This document shows positions 24,273 to 31,788 of a DNA stretch of 31,788 nt, piece by piece; position 1 is the stretch's first letter, and every line of letters begins with the position of its first letter. The notes beneath the pieces are model-generated. The model was not told where the DNA came from. It ran no database searches and worked only from the letters and a program-made list of their open reading frames with translations. This DNA is from an uncultured Prevotellaceae bacterium (GTDB taxonomy: Bacteria > Bacteroidota > Bacteroidia > Bacteroidales > Muribaculaceae), in contig CAJLMA010000017.1 in NCBI GenBank assembly GCA_905207705.1, positions 1 through 31,788 of the forward strand, written 5' to 3'. The position numbers and the translations under genes were made by a program.

Positions 24273-25600
24273 TGGAAATTGCGGATAGGGAGATGGCAGA
24301 AACAAAGAAGGAGAGACCTGCTATAAGCGGATTCGGGAAATTCGGTTTTGAGTGGAAAGAACCGGTAAAGTTGCCAAATGGAATAGACTTGTATGTGGTG
24401 AACGGAGGCGACCAGGCAGTTAACCGTGTGGATGTGATATTTCGTGGTGGAATATTTGAGGAAGAAAAGCGATTGCAGTCGCTTGCCACGGTGTCCATGC
24501 TCCAGCATGGTTCAAGCAAATATCCATCGGGCGAGATTGCCGAATGCTTTGACTACAACGGCTCGTGGCTTGGTACGCGCAATGCAGAACGTAATACGGT
24601 CGTTTCACTTAATTCACTGAACCGATGCTTTGATGTGACGCTGTCGGTATTGCACGACATGGTATATAATCCTTTGTTCCCGTGCAAGGAATATGAGATT
24701 TACCGCAACAGATGCCTCAGTGCGTATAGGACTGCTCGGGAACGTGTGAGATATCTTGCAAATGTCGAGATGGACAAGATTTTTTTCGGCGAGGATTATC
24801 CGATGGCAAAAGAAGTACTCGACGAGGATATTTTAGGACTTGGCATTGATGATTTGCACCGTTTCCATGATAGATATTTCATCCCGGCCAATTGCTCGAT
24901 TGTGATGTCGGGGCAGATAACCGGACGGGAATTGTCGTTGATGGAAGAAACGTTCGGACGAGATAGGTCTGACGGCATACTGCCGACTTTATCTGCTGAA
25001 ATAATGCCTAATCCGACTTCAAAGCATCTTTCGGTTGTCGACAAGCCCGATGCGGTGCAGTCGGCCGTGTTGATGCGAATGCATGCGATTCCGCGTGCTC
25101 ATCCCGACTATTTCAAGTTGCGTACGTTGATTGTCGCGCTTGGAGGATATTTCGGCAGTCGGCTTATGAGCAGCATAAGGGAGGAGAAAGGTTACACTTA
25201 TGGTATTTGGGCGTCATTGCTGGGAACTCAGTCGGGTGCGTATGTCAATATCTCGACCGAATGCGATACGGCCTATACCGTACCTTTGATAAACGAGGTG
25301 AAAGGTGAAATTTTGCGATTGCGGGAAGAGCCTATTCCCGAAAAAGAACTGGAAATGGTAAAATCGTTCATCTTGAGTGATTTGGTTAAAACTCTCGATA
25401 CGCCATTTGCCATGGGCGGATATGTTAACACCGTGCTGCTTTACGGCGTGTATCCCGAATATTTTAACAATCATGTTGAGGCGGTCATGAACATGACTTC
25501 TGACGAATTGTTAGCCACGGCTCGTAAATATCTTTATTTTGATAATTTTTATACCGTTGTTGCAGGAGACTTAAGGCACATTAAAATAAATTCAATGTAG
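24272..25600 (+). CDS. M16-family peptidase homologue lacking the zinc-binding HxxEH motif
   Basis: The 442-residue protein has the two-lobed M16B (pitrilysin/processing-peptidase) fold. The N-terminal lobe has PNGIDLYVVNGG and VIFRGGIFEEE, and the second lobe has the conserved SRLMSSIREEKGYTYGIWASL segment. Where active enzymes carry HxxEH, this protein reads SLATVSMLQHGSSKY, so zinc ligands and catalytic Glu are missing. It resembles the non-catalytic partner subunits that pair with an active M16 enzyme, but none is adjacent. It is coupled to kdsB by a one-base TAATG overlap. A later in-frame ATG at 24293 is an alternative. There is no signal peptide. Confidence 0.85.
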   Translation: MEIADREMAETKKERPAISGFGKFGFEWKEPVKLPNGIDLYVVNGGDQAVNRVDVIFRGGIFEEEKRLQSLATVSMLQHGSSKYPSGEIAECFDYNGSWLGTRNAERNTVVSLNSLNRCFDVTLSVLHDMVYNPLFPCKEYEIYRNRCLSAYRTARERVRYLANVEMDKIFFGEDYPMAKEVLDEDILGLGIDDLHRFHDRYFIPANCSIVMSGQITGRELSLMEETFGRDRSDGILPTLSAEIMPNPTSKHLSVVDKPDAVQSAVLMRMHAIPRAHPDYFKLRTLIVALGGYFGSRLMSSIREEKGYTYGIWASLLGTQSGAYVNISTECDTAYTVPLINEVKGEILRLREEPIPEKELEMVKSFILSDLVKTLDTPFAMGGYVNTVLLYGVYPEYFNNHVEAVMNMTSDELLATARKYLYFDNFYTVVAGDLRHIKINSM

Positions 25601-25614
25601 TTTGAATTTTATTT

Positions 25615-25646
25615 GTTGTCGAATTGATAAATTTTTACGAAATTTG
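25615..25646 (+). promoter_or_regulatory. Probable promoter of the PPi-phosphofructokinase gene
   Basis: GTTG (25615-25618), 20 bases, then GAAATTTG (25639-25646), a match lacking only the leading T of TAnnTTTG. An 8-bp inverted repeat follows in the leader (25660-25680). Confidence 0.4.
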
Positions 25647-25659
25647 CACAGCGACATAA

Positions 25660-25680
25660 ATCCTATGCAAGCCATAGGAT
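25660..25680. repeat. Inverted repeat in the PPi-phosphofructokinase leader
   Basis: Perfect 8-base arms ATCCTATG and CATAGGAT are separated by CAAGC, about 44 bases before the ATG and just after the likely transcription start. It could be a 5' stabilising hairpin or an operator; nothing in the sequence decides. Confidence 0.6.
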
Positions 25681-25723
25681 ATGCTAATCATGTAAATTGA
25701 TAACCTAACATATTCTTTACAGT

Positions 25724-27376
25724 ATGACAAAAAAAAGCGCACTACAAAAGGCTCGAGCTGCCTATCAACCTAAGTTGCCTTCGGCTCTTTGGGGTTCAGT
25801 GAAAGCTGTAGAAGGCGAACCAACGCAGTCGGTAGCCGATCAAGAAGAAATCAAGGCTTTGTTCCCTAATACTTACGGGCTGCCGGAGTTGACTTTTGAA
25901 AAAGATTCCAAGCCGGCCAAGGCCACTACTCCAATCAACGTGGGTGTTATTCTGTCGGGCGGCCAAGCTCCTGGCGGCCACAATGTGATAAGCGGCTTGT
26001 TTGACGGCATCAAGGCTATAAATAAGGAAAGCCGTCTTTACGGGTTCTTGATGGGTCCCGGCGGATTGGTTGACCACAAGTATGTTGAGCTCACGTCAAG
26101 CATCATTGACGAATATCGCAACACCGGAGGCTTTGACATCATTGGTTCTGGCCGTACAAAACTTGAAACGGTAGAACAGTTTGAAAAAGGACTTGAAATA
26201 TTGAAGGAACTCAATATCAAGGCTCTTGTCATTATTGGTGGCGACGACTCCAATACCAACGCATGTGTGCTCGCCGAGTATTACAAGGCTCACAATGCCG
26301 GCGTTCAAGTAATAGGTTGCCCAAAGACAATTGATGGCGACTTGAAGAACAACATGATTGAGACTTCATTCGGATTTGATACTGCTACCAAGGTTTACTC
26401 TGAAGTTATAGGAAACATTCAACGCGACTGCAATTCGGCCAAGAAGTATTGGCATTTCATCAAGTTGATGGGTCGCTCGGCTTCGCACATCGCCCTTGAA
26501 TGTGCTTTGCAAGTTCAGCCTAATTATTGCATCATCAGCGAAGAGGTGGAAGCCAAGAAGCAAACTTTGGATGATATCGTTAACAGCATTGCCGCCGTGG
26601 TTGCAAAGCGTGCGGAAAATGGCAATAACTTCGGAACTGTATTGATTCCTGAAGGATTGATTGAATTCATTCCGGCCATGAAGGCTTTGATTGCCGAGCT
26701 TAACGAACTGCTTGCAAATACTCCTGACTTTGCTTCTAAGGGCGAAGAAGAGCAACGCAAGTATGTGATAGAAAGTCTCAGTGCCGAAAATGCCAAGATA
26801 TTTGAAAGTCTGCCCGTAGGTGTGGCTCGTCAGTTGACCCTTGACCGTGACCCTCACGGCAATGTACAAGTTTCGCTTATCGAAACCGAAAAGTTGCTTA
26901 GCGAAATGGTTGGCAAGAAGCTCGCTCAAATGAAGGAGGACGGCAAGTATTGCGGCAAGTTCTCGGCTTTGCATCACTTCTTCGGATATGAAGGACGTTG
27001 CGCCGATCCGTCTAACTTTGATGCCGACTATTGCTATGCATTGGGTTACAATGCGGCACAACTCATTAATTGTGGTGCAACAGGCTACATGTCATCGATT
27101 CGCAATTTGACCAAGCCGTCGGTTCAATGGATTGCCGGCGGTGTGCCTATCACCATGATGATGAACATGGAACGTCGTAACGGAAAGATGAAGCCGGTTA
27201 TCCAAAAGGCTCTTGTGGACCTTAATGGCAAGCCGTTCTTGAAGTTTGTTGAAAACCGTGACGAATGGGCGTTGAATACATGCTATGTATATCCTGGCCC
27301 AATTCAATATTTCGGACCGGCCGAAGTGTGTGACCAACCATCTCGCACTCTTTATTACGAACAGGGAGGTAAATAA
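25724..27376 (+). CDS. pfp: PPi-dependent 6-phosphofructokinase, long type
   Basis: The 550-residue protein is the long PFP form. The N-terminal active site reads GVILSGGQAPGGHNVISGLFDG. GGDDSNTNACVLAEYY and PKTIDGDLKN are the PPi-type motifs, where Asp after GG replaces the Gly of ATP enzymes. MGRSASHIALECAL and YEGRCADPSNFDADYCYALGYNA are also typical of this family. It interconverts fructose-6-phosphate and fructose-1,6-bisphosphate using pyrophosphate, reversibly, and so joins the fructose route to glycolysis. It is a single-gene unit ended by the terminator at 27404-27443. PfkA-type ATP dependence is unlikely. Confidence 0.95.
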   Translation: MTKKSALQKARAAYQPKLPSALWGSVKAVEGEPTQSVADQEEIKALFPNTYGLPELTFEKDSKPAKATTPINVGVILSGGQAPGGHNVISGLFDGIKAINKESRLYGFLMGPGGLVDHKYVELTSSIIDEYRNTGGFDIIGSGRTKLETVEQFEKGLEILKELNIKALVIIGGDDSNTNACVLAEYYKAHNAGVQVIGCPKTIDGDLKNNMIETSFGFDTATKVYSEVIGNIQRDCNSAKKYWHFIKLMGRSASHIALECALQVQPNYCIISEEVEAKKQTLDDIVNSIAAVVAKRAENGNNFGTVLIPEGLIEFIPAMKALIAELNELLANTPDFASKGEEEQRKYVIESLSAENAKIFESLPVGVARQLTLDRDPHGNVQVSLIETEKLLSEMVGKKLAQMKEDGKYCGKFSALHHFFGYEGRCADPSNFDADYCYALGYNAAQLINCGATGYMSSIRNLTKPSVQWIAGGVPITMMMNMERRNGKMKPVIQKALVDLNGKPFLKFVENRDEWALNTCYVYPGPIQYFGPAEVCDQPSRTLYYEQGGK

Positions 27377-27403
27377 TAAATCTCATATAAACTCACAGCT
27401 TGC

Positions 27404-27443
27404 ATCCGTGTCGCGCTATTAATCAATGCGGCACGGATTTTTT
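27404..27443 (+). terminator. Intrinsic terminator after the PPi-phosphofructokinase gene
   Basis: Stem ATCCGTGTCGC/GCGGCACGGAT (27404-27414 and 27428-27438, one G-T pair) is followed by a run of T, 28 bases after the stop. Confidence 0.85.
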
Positions 27444-27828
27444 GTGTCTTAACGTTGTAGTGGCAATGCCTTAGGATGTTTGCCGTAGTAATAAAATCAT
27501 GTTATGTGCCTGGCTTGTTCCGGAAGCTTGGCGATGTGGTGGTGAAATCAGTGTTTGGGCATTTTAGTGAGGATATATGCCGAGGCGGTATTGCCGATTG
27601 TTTAACAAAAAAACTTAATCAAATTATCTGGTAATGCAGACTTTTTCGAGTCGGGCAATTCAATCTGCATACTATGAAAAAGTATTAAAAATGACCGTAG
27701 TATAGTTGTTAATTGCCGTTTTTTGAGTATTTTTACGACAGGAAATAGGCTGAATTTAGGTAATGACTCAAAAGGAGTTTGAAAATAAATAAGTTATATT
27801 AATTAACTACGTTTAAATATTAACTATT
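27444..27828. other. 385-base gene-free leader region of the NifU-like gene
   Basis: No gene is visible. It holds an inverted repeat ATGCAGA/TCTGCAT (27634-27640 and 27664-27670) and the likely promoter at 27705-27735. AAAGGAG at 27770-27776 resembles a ribosome-binding site but stands too far from the ATG to serve it. I recognise no riboswitch. Confidence 0.5.
27705..27735 (+). promoter_or_regulatory. Promoter of the NifU-like/GGGtGRT operon
   Basis: GTTG (27705-27708), 19 bases, then TATTTTTA (27728-27735), a 7/8 match to the -7 box. The leader would be about 87 bases. An inverted repeat lies 35-70 bases upstream. Confidence 0.5.
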
Positions 27829-28521
27829 ATGGTTTATTCACAGGAAGTACAACACATGTGCTGTGTAAAGAAGGGAGCTAACCACCCTTCAGCTCCGATC
27901 CCAGAAGAAGGAAAGTGGGTTAGGGCAAAAGAAATCAAAGATATTTCCGGACTTACTCACGGAATTGGTTGGTGCGCTCCTCAACAAGGCGCTTGCAAAT
28001 TGACCTTGAATGTAAAGGACGGCATAATCCAAGAAGCTCTCGTTGAAACAATCGGATGCTCGGGTATGACTCATTCTGCTGCGATGGCATCTGAAATTCT
28101 TCCGGGAAAGACTATTCTTGAGGCGTTGAACACCGACTTGGTTTGCGATGCAATCAACACTGCAATGCGTGAATTGTTCAAGCAAATCGTTTACGGCCGC
28201 ACTCAATCGGCTTTCTCTGAAGGCGGATTGGTAATCGGTGCTTCTCTTGAAGACCTTGGAAAGGGATTACGCAGCCAAGTAGGTACAATGTTCGGAACAT
28301 TGGCCAAAGGTCCTCGCTATCTTGAAATGGCCGAAGGCTATTGCACTCGCATGGCCCTTGATGAAGATGACCAAGTAATAGGATATGAATTCTTGCACCT
28401 TGGTAAGTTTACCGATGCGTTGAAGAATGGTGAAACTCCTGAAAAGGCTTTGGAAAAGGCAAAAGGCCATTATGGACGTTTTGAAGAAGCTGTAAAATAT
28501 ATTGACCCACGAAAAGAATAA
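27829..28521 (+). CDS. NifU/IscU-like iron-sulfur scaffold family protein
   Basis: The 230-residue protein contains an IscU/NifU N-type core: GWCAPQQGACKLTLNVKDGIIQEALVETIGCSGMTHSAAMASEIL, about residues 61-105, with Cys in positions comparable to cluster ligands. Extra N-terminal Cys11-Cys12 and a later YCTRMAL Cys are additional candidates. It is longer than IscU, and the C-terminal half (FGTLAKGPRYLEMAEGYC onward) is specific to this family. It is 21 bases upstream of the GGGtGRT gene, and as far as I recall the two occur together in several anaerobic phyla. No cysteine desulfurase is adjacent. Scaffold function is inferred from the fold. Confidence 0.82.
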   Translation: MVYSQEVQHMCCVKKGANHPSAPIPEEGKWVRAKEIKDISGLTHGIGWCAPQQGACKLTLNVKDGIIQEALVETIGCSGMTHSAAMASEILPGKTILEALNTDLVCDAINTAMRELFKQIVYGRTQSAFSEGGLVIGASLEDLGKGLRSQVGTMFGTLAKGPRYLEMAEGYCTRMALDEDDQVIGYEFLHLGKFTDALKNGETPEKALEKAKGHYGRFEEAVKYIDPRKE

Positions 28522-28542
28522 GATAGAAGGAGGAAACATATT

Positions 28543-29556
28543 ATGGCATTAAGAGAAGTAAAATTTGAATCGCAAGACCGTCGTATCAAGCAGATTCTTG
28601 CTGCATTGAACGAATATGGTATCAAAGATATAGAAGAGGCCAACAAAATATGCGAAGAAGCGGGTATAGATCCTTACAAGACTTGTGAGGAAACTCAACC
28701 TATCTGCTTCGAAAATGCTAAGTGGGCTTATGTGGTAGGTGCGGCAATCGCATTGAAGAAAGGTTGCAAGAATGCTGCCGACGCTGCCGAAGCTATCGGT
28801 ATAGGTCTTCAATCATTCTGCATCCCGGGTTCAGTAGCCGACGACCGTAAGGTTGGTTTGGGTCACGGTAACCTTGCTGCACGCCTCCTTCGTGAAGAAA
28901 CAAAGTGCTTCGCGTTCTTGGCAGGTCACGAGTCTTTTGCTGCTGCTGAAGGCGCGATAAAGATTGCTGCAAAGGCCGACAAGGTGCGCAAGGAACCATT
29001 GCGTGTGATACTTAACGGTCTTGGCAAGGATGCTGCACAAATAATCTCTCGTATAAACGGATTTACTTATGTTCGCACTCAATTCGACTATTTCACTGGT
29101 GAATTGAATGTCATAGAGGAAATTCCTTATTCAAAGGGTCCTCGTGCAAAAGTAAAATGCTACGGTGCCGATGATGTGCGCGAAGGTGTTGCAATCATGT
29201 GGAAGGAAGGCGTTGACGTGTCTATTACAGGCAACTCAACCAATCCGACTCGTTTCCAACACCCGGTAGCAGGCACTTACAAGAAGGAACGTGTTCTTGC
29301 AGGCAAGCCTTATTTCTCAGTAGCTTCAGGTGGCGGTACAGGACGTACTTTGCATCCTGACAACATGGCTGCCGGTCCTGCTTCTTACGGTATGACCGAC
29401 ACTATGGGTCGTATGCACTCTGATGCTCAATTCGCAGGTTCTTCTTCTGTTCCTGCTCACGTTGAGATGATGGGATTCCTTGGTATCGGTAACAACCCGA
29501 TGGTGGGATGTACTGTAGCCGTAGCAGTTGACGTAGCAACAGCGTTGAACAAGTAA
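28543..29556 (+). CDS. GGGtGRT family protein
   Basis: The 337-residue protein carries the family-defining motif in SVASGGGTGRTLHPDNM near residues 262-278. There is no signal peptide or membrane helix. Conserved Cys residues occur at EEANKICEEAG, DPYKTCEETQPICFENA and CFAFLAGHE. A strong AAGGAGG ribosome-binding site (28527-28533) nine bases before the ATG is unusual in this window and suggests high expression. It is the second gene of an operon with the NifU-like scaffold and is followed by a terminator. The biochemical function is unknown. The partner suggests a metal or Fe-S role, which is inference. Confidence 0.85.
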   Translation: MALREVKFESQDRRIKQILAALNEYGIKDIEEANKICEEAGIDPYKTCEETQPICFENAKWAYVVGAAIALKKGCKNAADAAEAIGIGLQSFCIPGSVADDRKVGLGHGNLAARLLREETKCFAFLAGHESFAAAEGAIKIAAKADKVRKEPLRVILNGLGKDAAQIISRINGFTYVRTQFDYFTGELNVIEEIPYSKGPRAKVKCYGADDVREGVAIMWKEGVDVSITGNSTNPTRFQHPVAGTYKKERVLAGKPYFSVASGGGTGRTLHPDNMAAGPASYGMTDTMGRMHSDAQFAGSSSVPAHVEMMGFLGIGNNPMVGCTVAVAVDVATALNK

Positions 29557-29583
29557 TAGTTTAAAATTTTCATGATAATGAGG

Positions 29584-29617
29584 GTTCCTGTGATCGTGAT
29601 GATTGCAGGAACTTTTT
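29584..29617 (+). terminator. Intrinsic terminator of the NifU-like/GGGtGRT operon
   Basis: Stem GTTCCTG/CAGGAAC (29584-29590 and 29606-29612) is followed by TTTTT, 27 bases after the stop codon. Confidence 0.8.
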
Positions 29618-29664
29618 GTCTTTTGGATTTATTTTTTTGTAAACTGCTTTTTTAATGACTGTTA

Positions 29665-30732
29665 TTAAAGTCTCAGCATTTTGGTAATTGAGTCCTCTAC
29701 GGGACGTGATATGCGTTTCCAAATGATTATGCGAATCTGGTCAATTAATATGCATCCCATGAAAATTATGGCCAATACAGGTAAAATAAGAATGAAATAA
29801 TTTGCCCCCAACAAATCATTTAAGTAGTTGCACAGTGGAATATAATAGACCGACAGTATGTTGGGATTGGCATGGATGAGATATACCGTAAAGCTCGATG
29901 CGGCAATCCAATTGACAGATTTGTTTTGAATGTTGAATTTGGAAAATGCTAATAAGAGAAAGAGTGATGCGGCGATGACTAAAGGGTTGGAATATGCAAC
30001 CATCCCTTTGGTAATGAATGAAAAAGTATCTGCACCCAATAATGATGTTAGAAGTGTGCCACCTGCGTTTAATGCTACCAATCCAAAGAAGATAGTGATA
30101 TCGGCAGATACGCTTTTCTTGGACCATGTTGGACGGTACAATCTGATGTATCTGGCTAGTACATACAGGCCTATGAAAGATATTGGAGAATAACCTCCTT
30201 TGATGTATTCTGTGGAGTTCCCTGCCCATCCGTATACTGTATGGAATAGATAGAAGAATATCAAGAACAACATTAATTGTTTCTTGGTGGATTTTTCTGT
30301 TAATGCGTTTAGGGCTGGCGTTAGAATGTATAGTAGAATATAGGCTTTGATGAACCAGCTGTCTTTCGTAAGGAAAAAGCAGTCACATATGCCGTAGCTG
30401 GTTAATTTTGTCAAGCCGCTTATTAAGAATACAGTATAGATGCCTATGTATATGAACAAACATTGAAAGAGGAAACTGCTTATGCTCTTGACTTTGGGCT
30501 TGATTCCAAACCATCCCGAAATCATCACGAACGTGTTTACGCAGACGATAGACAGGGCCTCTATGAAATATGCTAATGTAGTATTGGTTGGCCGTGCGTG
30601 CAAGTCTGCTAATGTGGGTGTCCCAATGCTTAAGAAGTCTGCATGTAATAGCAGAACAAGAAACATTGCGATGATGCGTAATAATTCGATATTGGATTGT
30701 CTTTGATGATTTGTTTGGACTGAATTAGGCAT
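29665..30732 (-). CDS. Acyltransferase-3 family membrane protein
   Basis: The 355-residue protein has about ten hydrophobic helices and the family N-terminal signature IELLRIIAMFLVLLLHADF, with the probable catalytic His30. Members (OafA, WecH, NodX types) transfer acetyl or other acyl groups onto cell-surface sugars or lipids at the inner membrane. The acceptor cannot be told: no glycan cluster surrounds it, and it stands alone with its own promoter. It is A/T-richer than the neighbouring GGGtGRT gene, which could reflect separate ancestry but is common for such membrane genes. Confidence 0.88.
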   Translation of the reverse strand: MPNSVQTNHQRQSNIELLRIIAMFLVLLLHADFLSIGTPTLADLHARPTNTTLAYFIEALSIVCVNTFVMISGWFGIKPKVKSISSFLFQCLFIYIGIYTVFLISGLTKLTSYGICDCFFLTKDSWFIKAYILLYILTPALNALTEKSTKKQLMLFLIFFYLFHTVYGWAGNSTEYIKGGYSPISFIGLYVLARYIRLYRPTWSKKSVSADITIFFGLVALNAGGTLLTSLLGADTFSFITKGMVAYSNPLVIAASLFLLLAFSKFNIQNKSVNWIAASSFTVYLIHANPNILSVYYIPLCNYLNDLLGANYFILILPVLAIIFMGCILIDQIRIIIWKRISRPVEDSITKMLRL

Positions 30733-30751
30733 GGTCTTTTGATTGTAATTA

Positions 30752-30781
30752 CAAAGGTATATTTTTTTATTGAACTACAAT
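30752..30781 (-). promoter_or_regulatory. Acyltransferase promoter
   Basis: On the minus strand ATTG (30778-30781), 18 bases, then perfect TACCTTTG (30752-30759), about 20 bases before the ATG at 30732. Confidence 0.6.
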
Positions 30782-30894
30782 TTATAAATATATATGATTT
30801 CTAGGTGTTGTGCTTTTGGTTGATTGGTTTTATGTGCTTAGTGCGGATTTGAAAAAATTAATGAGAGATTGTCGCATTTGTTCCCGTGATTTGT

Positions 30895-30902
30895 TATTTT
30901 TG
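30895..30902 (+). promoter_or_regulatory. -7 box of the ferritin promoter
   Basis: TATTTTTG is a perfect TAnnTTTG match 22 bases before the ferritin ATG. No good -33 box stands at the usual spacing: TTTG at 30877-30880 is 14 bases away and ATTG at 30868-30871 is 23 bases away. Confidence 0.45.
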
Positions 30903-30924
30903 CATGACTTTAAAAGTGTCTGTT

Positions 30925-31437
30925 ATGTTAAGTAAAAAGATTGAAGAGGCTCTTAATGCCCAGATTAATGCCGAGATGTGGTCGGCTTATTTGTATCTTT
31001 CAATGGCTTCATTCTGTCATGCAACCGGGCGTCCCGGAATGGGGAAATGGTTTGAAGTGCAATTCAAGGAAGAGCAGGATCATGCGATGATTTTCTTTAA
31101 ATATGTCATTTCGCGTGGTGGAAATGTGAAGCTTGATGCTATCAAGGCGGTGCCAACAGAGTGGGATTCTGTGCTTAAAGTATTTGAAGGAACGCTTGCT
31201 CATGAGCAGAAAGTTACAAGTCTTATTAATGAATTGTGCGCTTTGGCTTCTCAAGAGAAGGACTATGCTACACAAAGCATGCTCAAATGGTTTATTGACG
31301 AGCAGGTTGAAGAAGAGGAGACGGCTCAGAATATCATTGACAATTTAAAAATGATCAATGATAATGGTTATGGTCTTTATATGCTCGACAAAGAGCTTGG
31401 TGCCAGAACCTATACACAAGCTGCACCATTGGCTTGA
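30925..31437 (+). CDS. ftnA: Ferritin, non-heme iron storage (FtnA type)
   Basis: The 170-residue four-helix protein from ATG 30925 keeps the same numbering as E. coli FtnA for the ferroxidase residues: Glu17, Glu50, His53, Glu94 and Gln127, with Glu49, Glu126 and Glu130 in the third-site positions. That match, plus the -7 box at 30895-30902, excludes the longer in-frame start at 30886. It oxidises and stores iron in a 24-subunit shell in the cytoplasm. It is a single-gene unit followed by a strong terminator. Confidence 0.95.
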   Translation: MLSKKIEEALNAQINAEMWSAYLYLSMASFCHATGRPGMGKWFEVQFKEEQDHAMIFFKYVISRGGNVKLDAIKAVPTEWDSVLKVFEGTLAHEQKVTSLINELCALASQEKDYATQSMLKWFIDEQVEEEETAQNIIDNLKMINDNGYGLYMLDKELGARTYTQAAPLA

Positions 31438-31461
31438 TCTTTGATTGATAATTTAAATTAT

Positions 31462-31502
31462 AGCGACCTCGAGGCTGTCTTAGGTTTCGGGGTCGCTTTT
31501 TT
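31462..31502 (+). terminator. Intrinsic terminator after the ferritin gene
   Basis: An 11-bp stem AGCGACCTCGA/TCGGGGTCGCT (31462-31472 and 31487-31497, one wobble pair) is followed by a run of T. Confidence 0.85.
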
Positions 31503-31755
31503 GTATTATGCTATTTTTTAGAGTTGGGGTGGCTTTTGGGGAGGAGATTTTGTGTTTCTTGGAGGATGAGTGAAAAAAAATTTGCTGTTTAGGTGTTAAA
31601 AGATGTTTACGGGAAATGGGTGCGCGTGTGGCGGGAGGGGCCTTGCGGGGCGGGATGCCCTGGGATGGCGTGAAAAAAGTTTGCATTGGATGGTGGTGAC
31701 GGACAGTCTGTTGCGCGGTTCGCGTGAAAAAATATGAAAAAAAGTTGTCGGAAAA
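31503..31755. other. G-rich gene-free region with repeated GTGAAAAAA motifs
   Basis: No credible gene. GTGAAAAAA(A)(A/G)TTTGC occurs at 31570-31585 and 31670-31684, a shortened copy GTGAAAAAA at 31724-31732, and TGAAAAAAAGTTG at 31735-31747. The A-tracts stand upstream of the edge promoter and could work as UP-element-like activators or mark promoter duplication. The intervening DNA is strongly G-rich. Confidence 0.5.
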
Positions 31756-31788
31756 TTTGGAAAAGAGCTGGAAACGGTAGTACCTTTG
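31756..31788 (+). promoter_or_regulatory. Strong promoter reading out of the right edge
   Basis: TTTG (31756-31759), 21 bases, then perfect TACCTTTG at the last eight bases of the window. With the upstream A-tracts this looks like the promoter of a strongly expressed unit such as an rRNA or tRNA operon, but the transcript itself is outside the window. Confidence 0.7.

Noticed and set aside
26366..27061. Long antisense frame inside the PPi-phosphofructokinase gene
   Set aside because: Shadow of a strongly biased, certain gene; no recognisable protein.
30886..30924. Longer ferritin N-terminus starting at 30886
   Set aside because: The start would lie upstream of the -7 promoter box, and FtnA residue numbering fits exactly from ATG 30925.
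1..31788. CRISPR array, tRNA/rRNA gene, insertion sequence or integrase
   Set aside because: I looked on both strands and saw no regularly spaced repeats, cloverleaf, rRNA or transposase/integrase motifs inside the window.

Overview
The window looks like chromosomal DNA of a gut-type Bacteroidales bacterium; Muribaculaceae or a close relative is my inference. Three things support this. Many genes have the Bacteroidota promoter pattern (TTTG, about 19-21 bases, TAnnTTTG) and few have a Shine-Dalgarno sequence. A hybrid two-component regulator of the Bacteroides sugar-sensing type is present. The housekeeping set also fits: a long PPi-dependent phosphofructokinase, glutaminyl-tRNA synthetase, the NifU-like/GGGtGRT pair, and holA facing a solitary HsdR_N protein.

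Layout. (1) 1-5749, minus strand: a TetR-family regulator, then an operon of an LCM/PPM-type methyltransferase, a half-size ABC transporter, a second SAM methyltransferase and a second half-size ABC transporter cut by the left edge. A perfect 12-bp-arm palindrome sits just upstream of the operon and a strong terminator separates it from tetR. The cargo is unknown, and this is the most accessory-looking part. (2) 5976-8231: a lone PD-(D/E)XK (HsdR_N) protein divergent from holA, which converges on an outer-membrane beta-barrel gene. (3) 8228-11587, minus: metY, then a four-LysM protein with a periplasmic-binding-protein-like C-terminus whose gene overlaps the beta-barrel gene by ATGA. (4) 11802-18881, plus: a compact fructan/fructose locus with a GH32 lipoprotein, an MFS sugar transporter and a fructokinase, followed by its own promoter and a fructose-sensor-type hybrid two-component system. 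There is no SusC/SusD pair. (5) 18982-25600: glnS (minus), then a YbhN-type membrane protein, a long NfeD membrane protease, kdsB and an M16-family protein that lacks the zinc motif (all plus). (6) 25724-29556, plus: PPi-phosphofructokinase, then the NifU-like scaffold and the GGGtGRT protein. (7) 29665-31437: a membrane acyltransferase (minus) and a ferritin (plus). (8) 31438-31788: a terminator, then a G-rich gene-free stretch with repeated GTGAAAAAA motifs. It ends on a perfect promoter reading out of the window, probably towards a stable-RNA or other highly expressed operon.

How the genes work together. The GH32 enzyme would release fructose outside the inner membrane, the MFS protein would import it, the fructokinase would phosphorylate it, and PPi-PFK would take fructose-6-phosphate into glycolysis, with the hybrid regulator sensing periplasmic fructose. 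The LysM protein and barrel probably form an envelope unit. KdsB feeds lipopolysaccharide synthesis. The NifU-like/GGGtGRT pair and the methyltransferase/ABC cluster are the best candidates for incompletely described systems.
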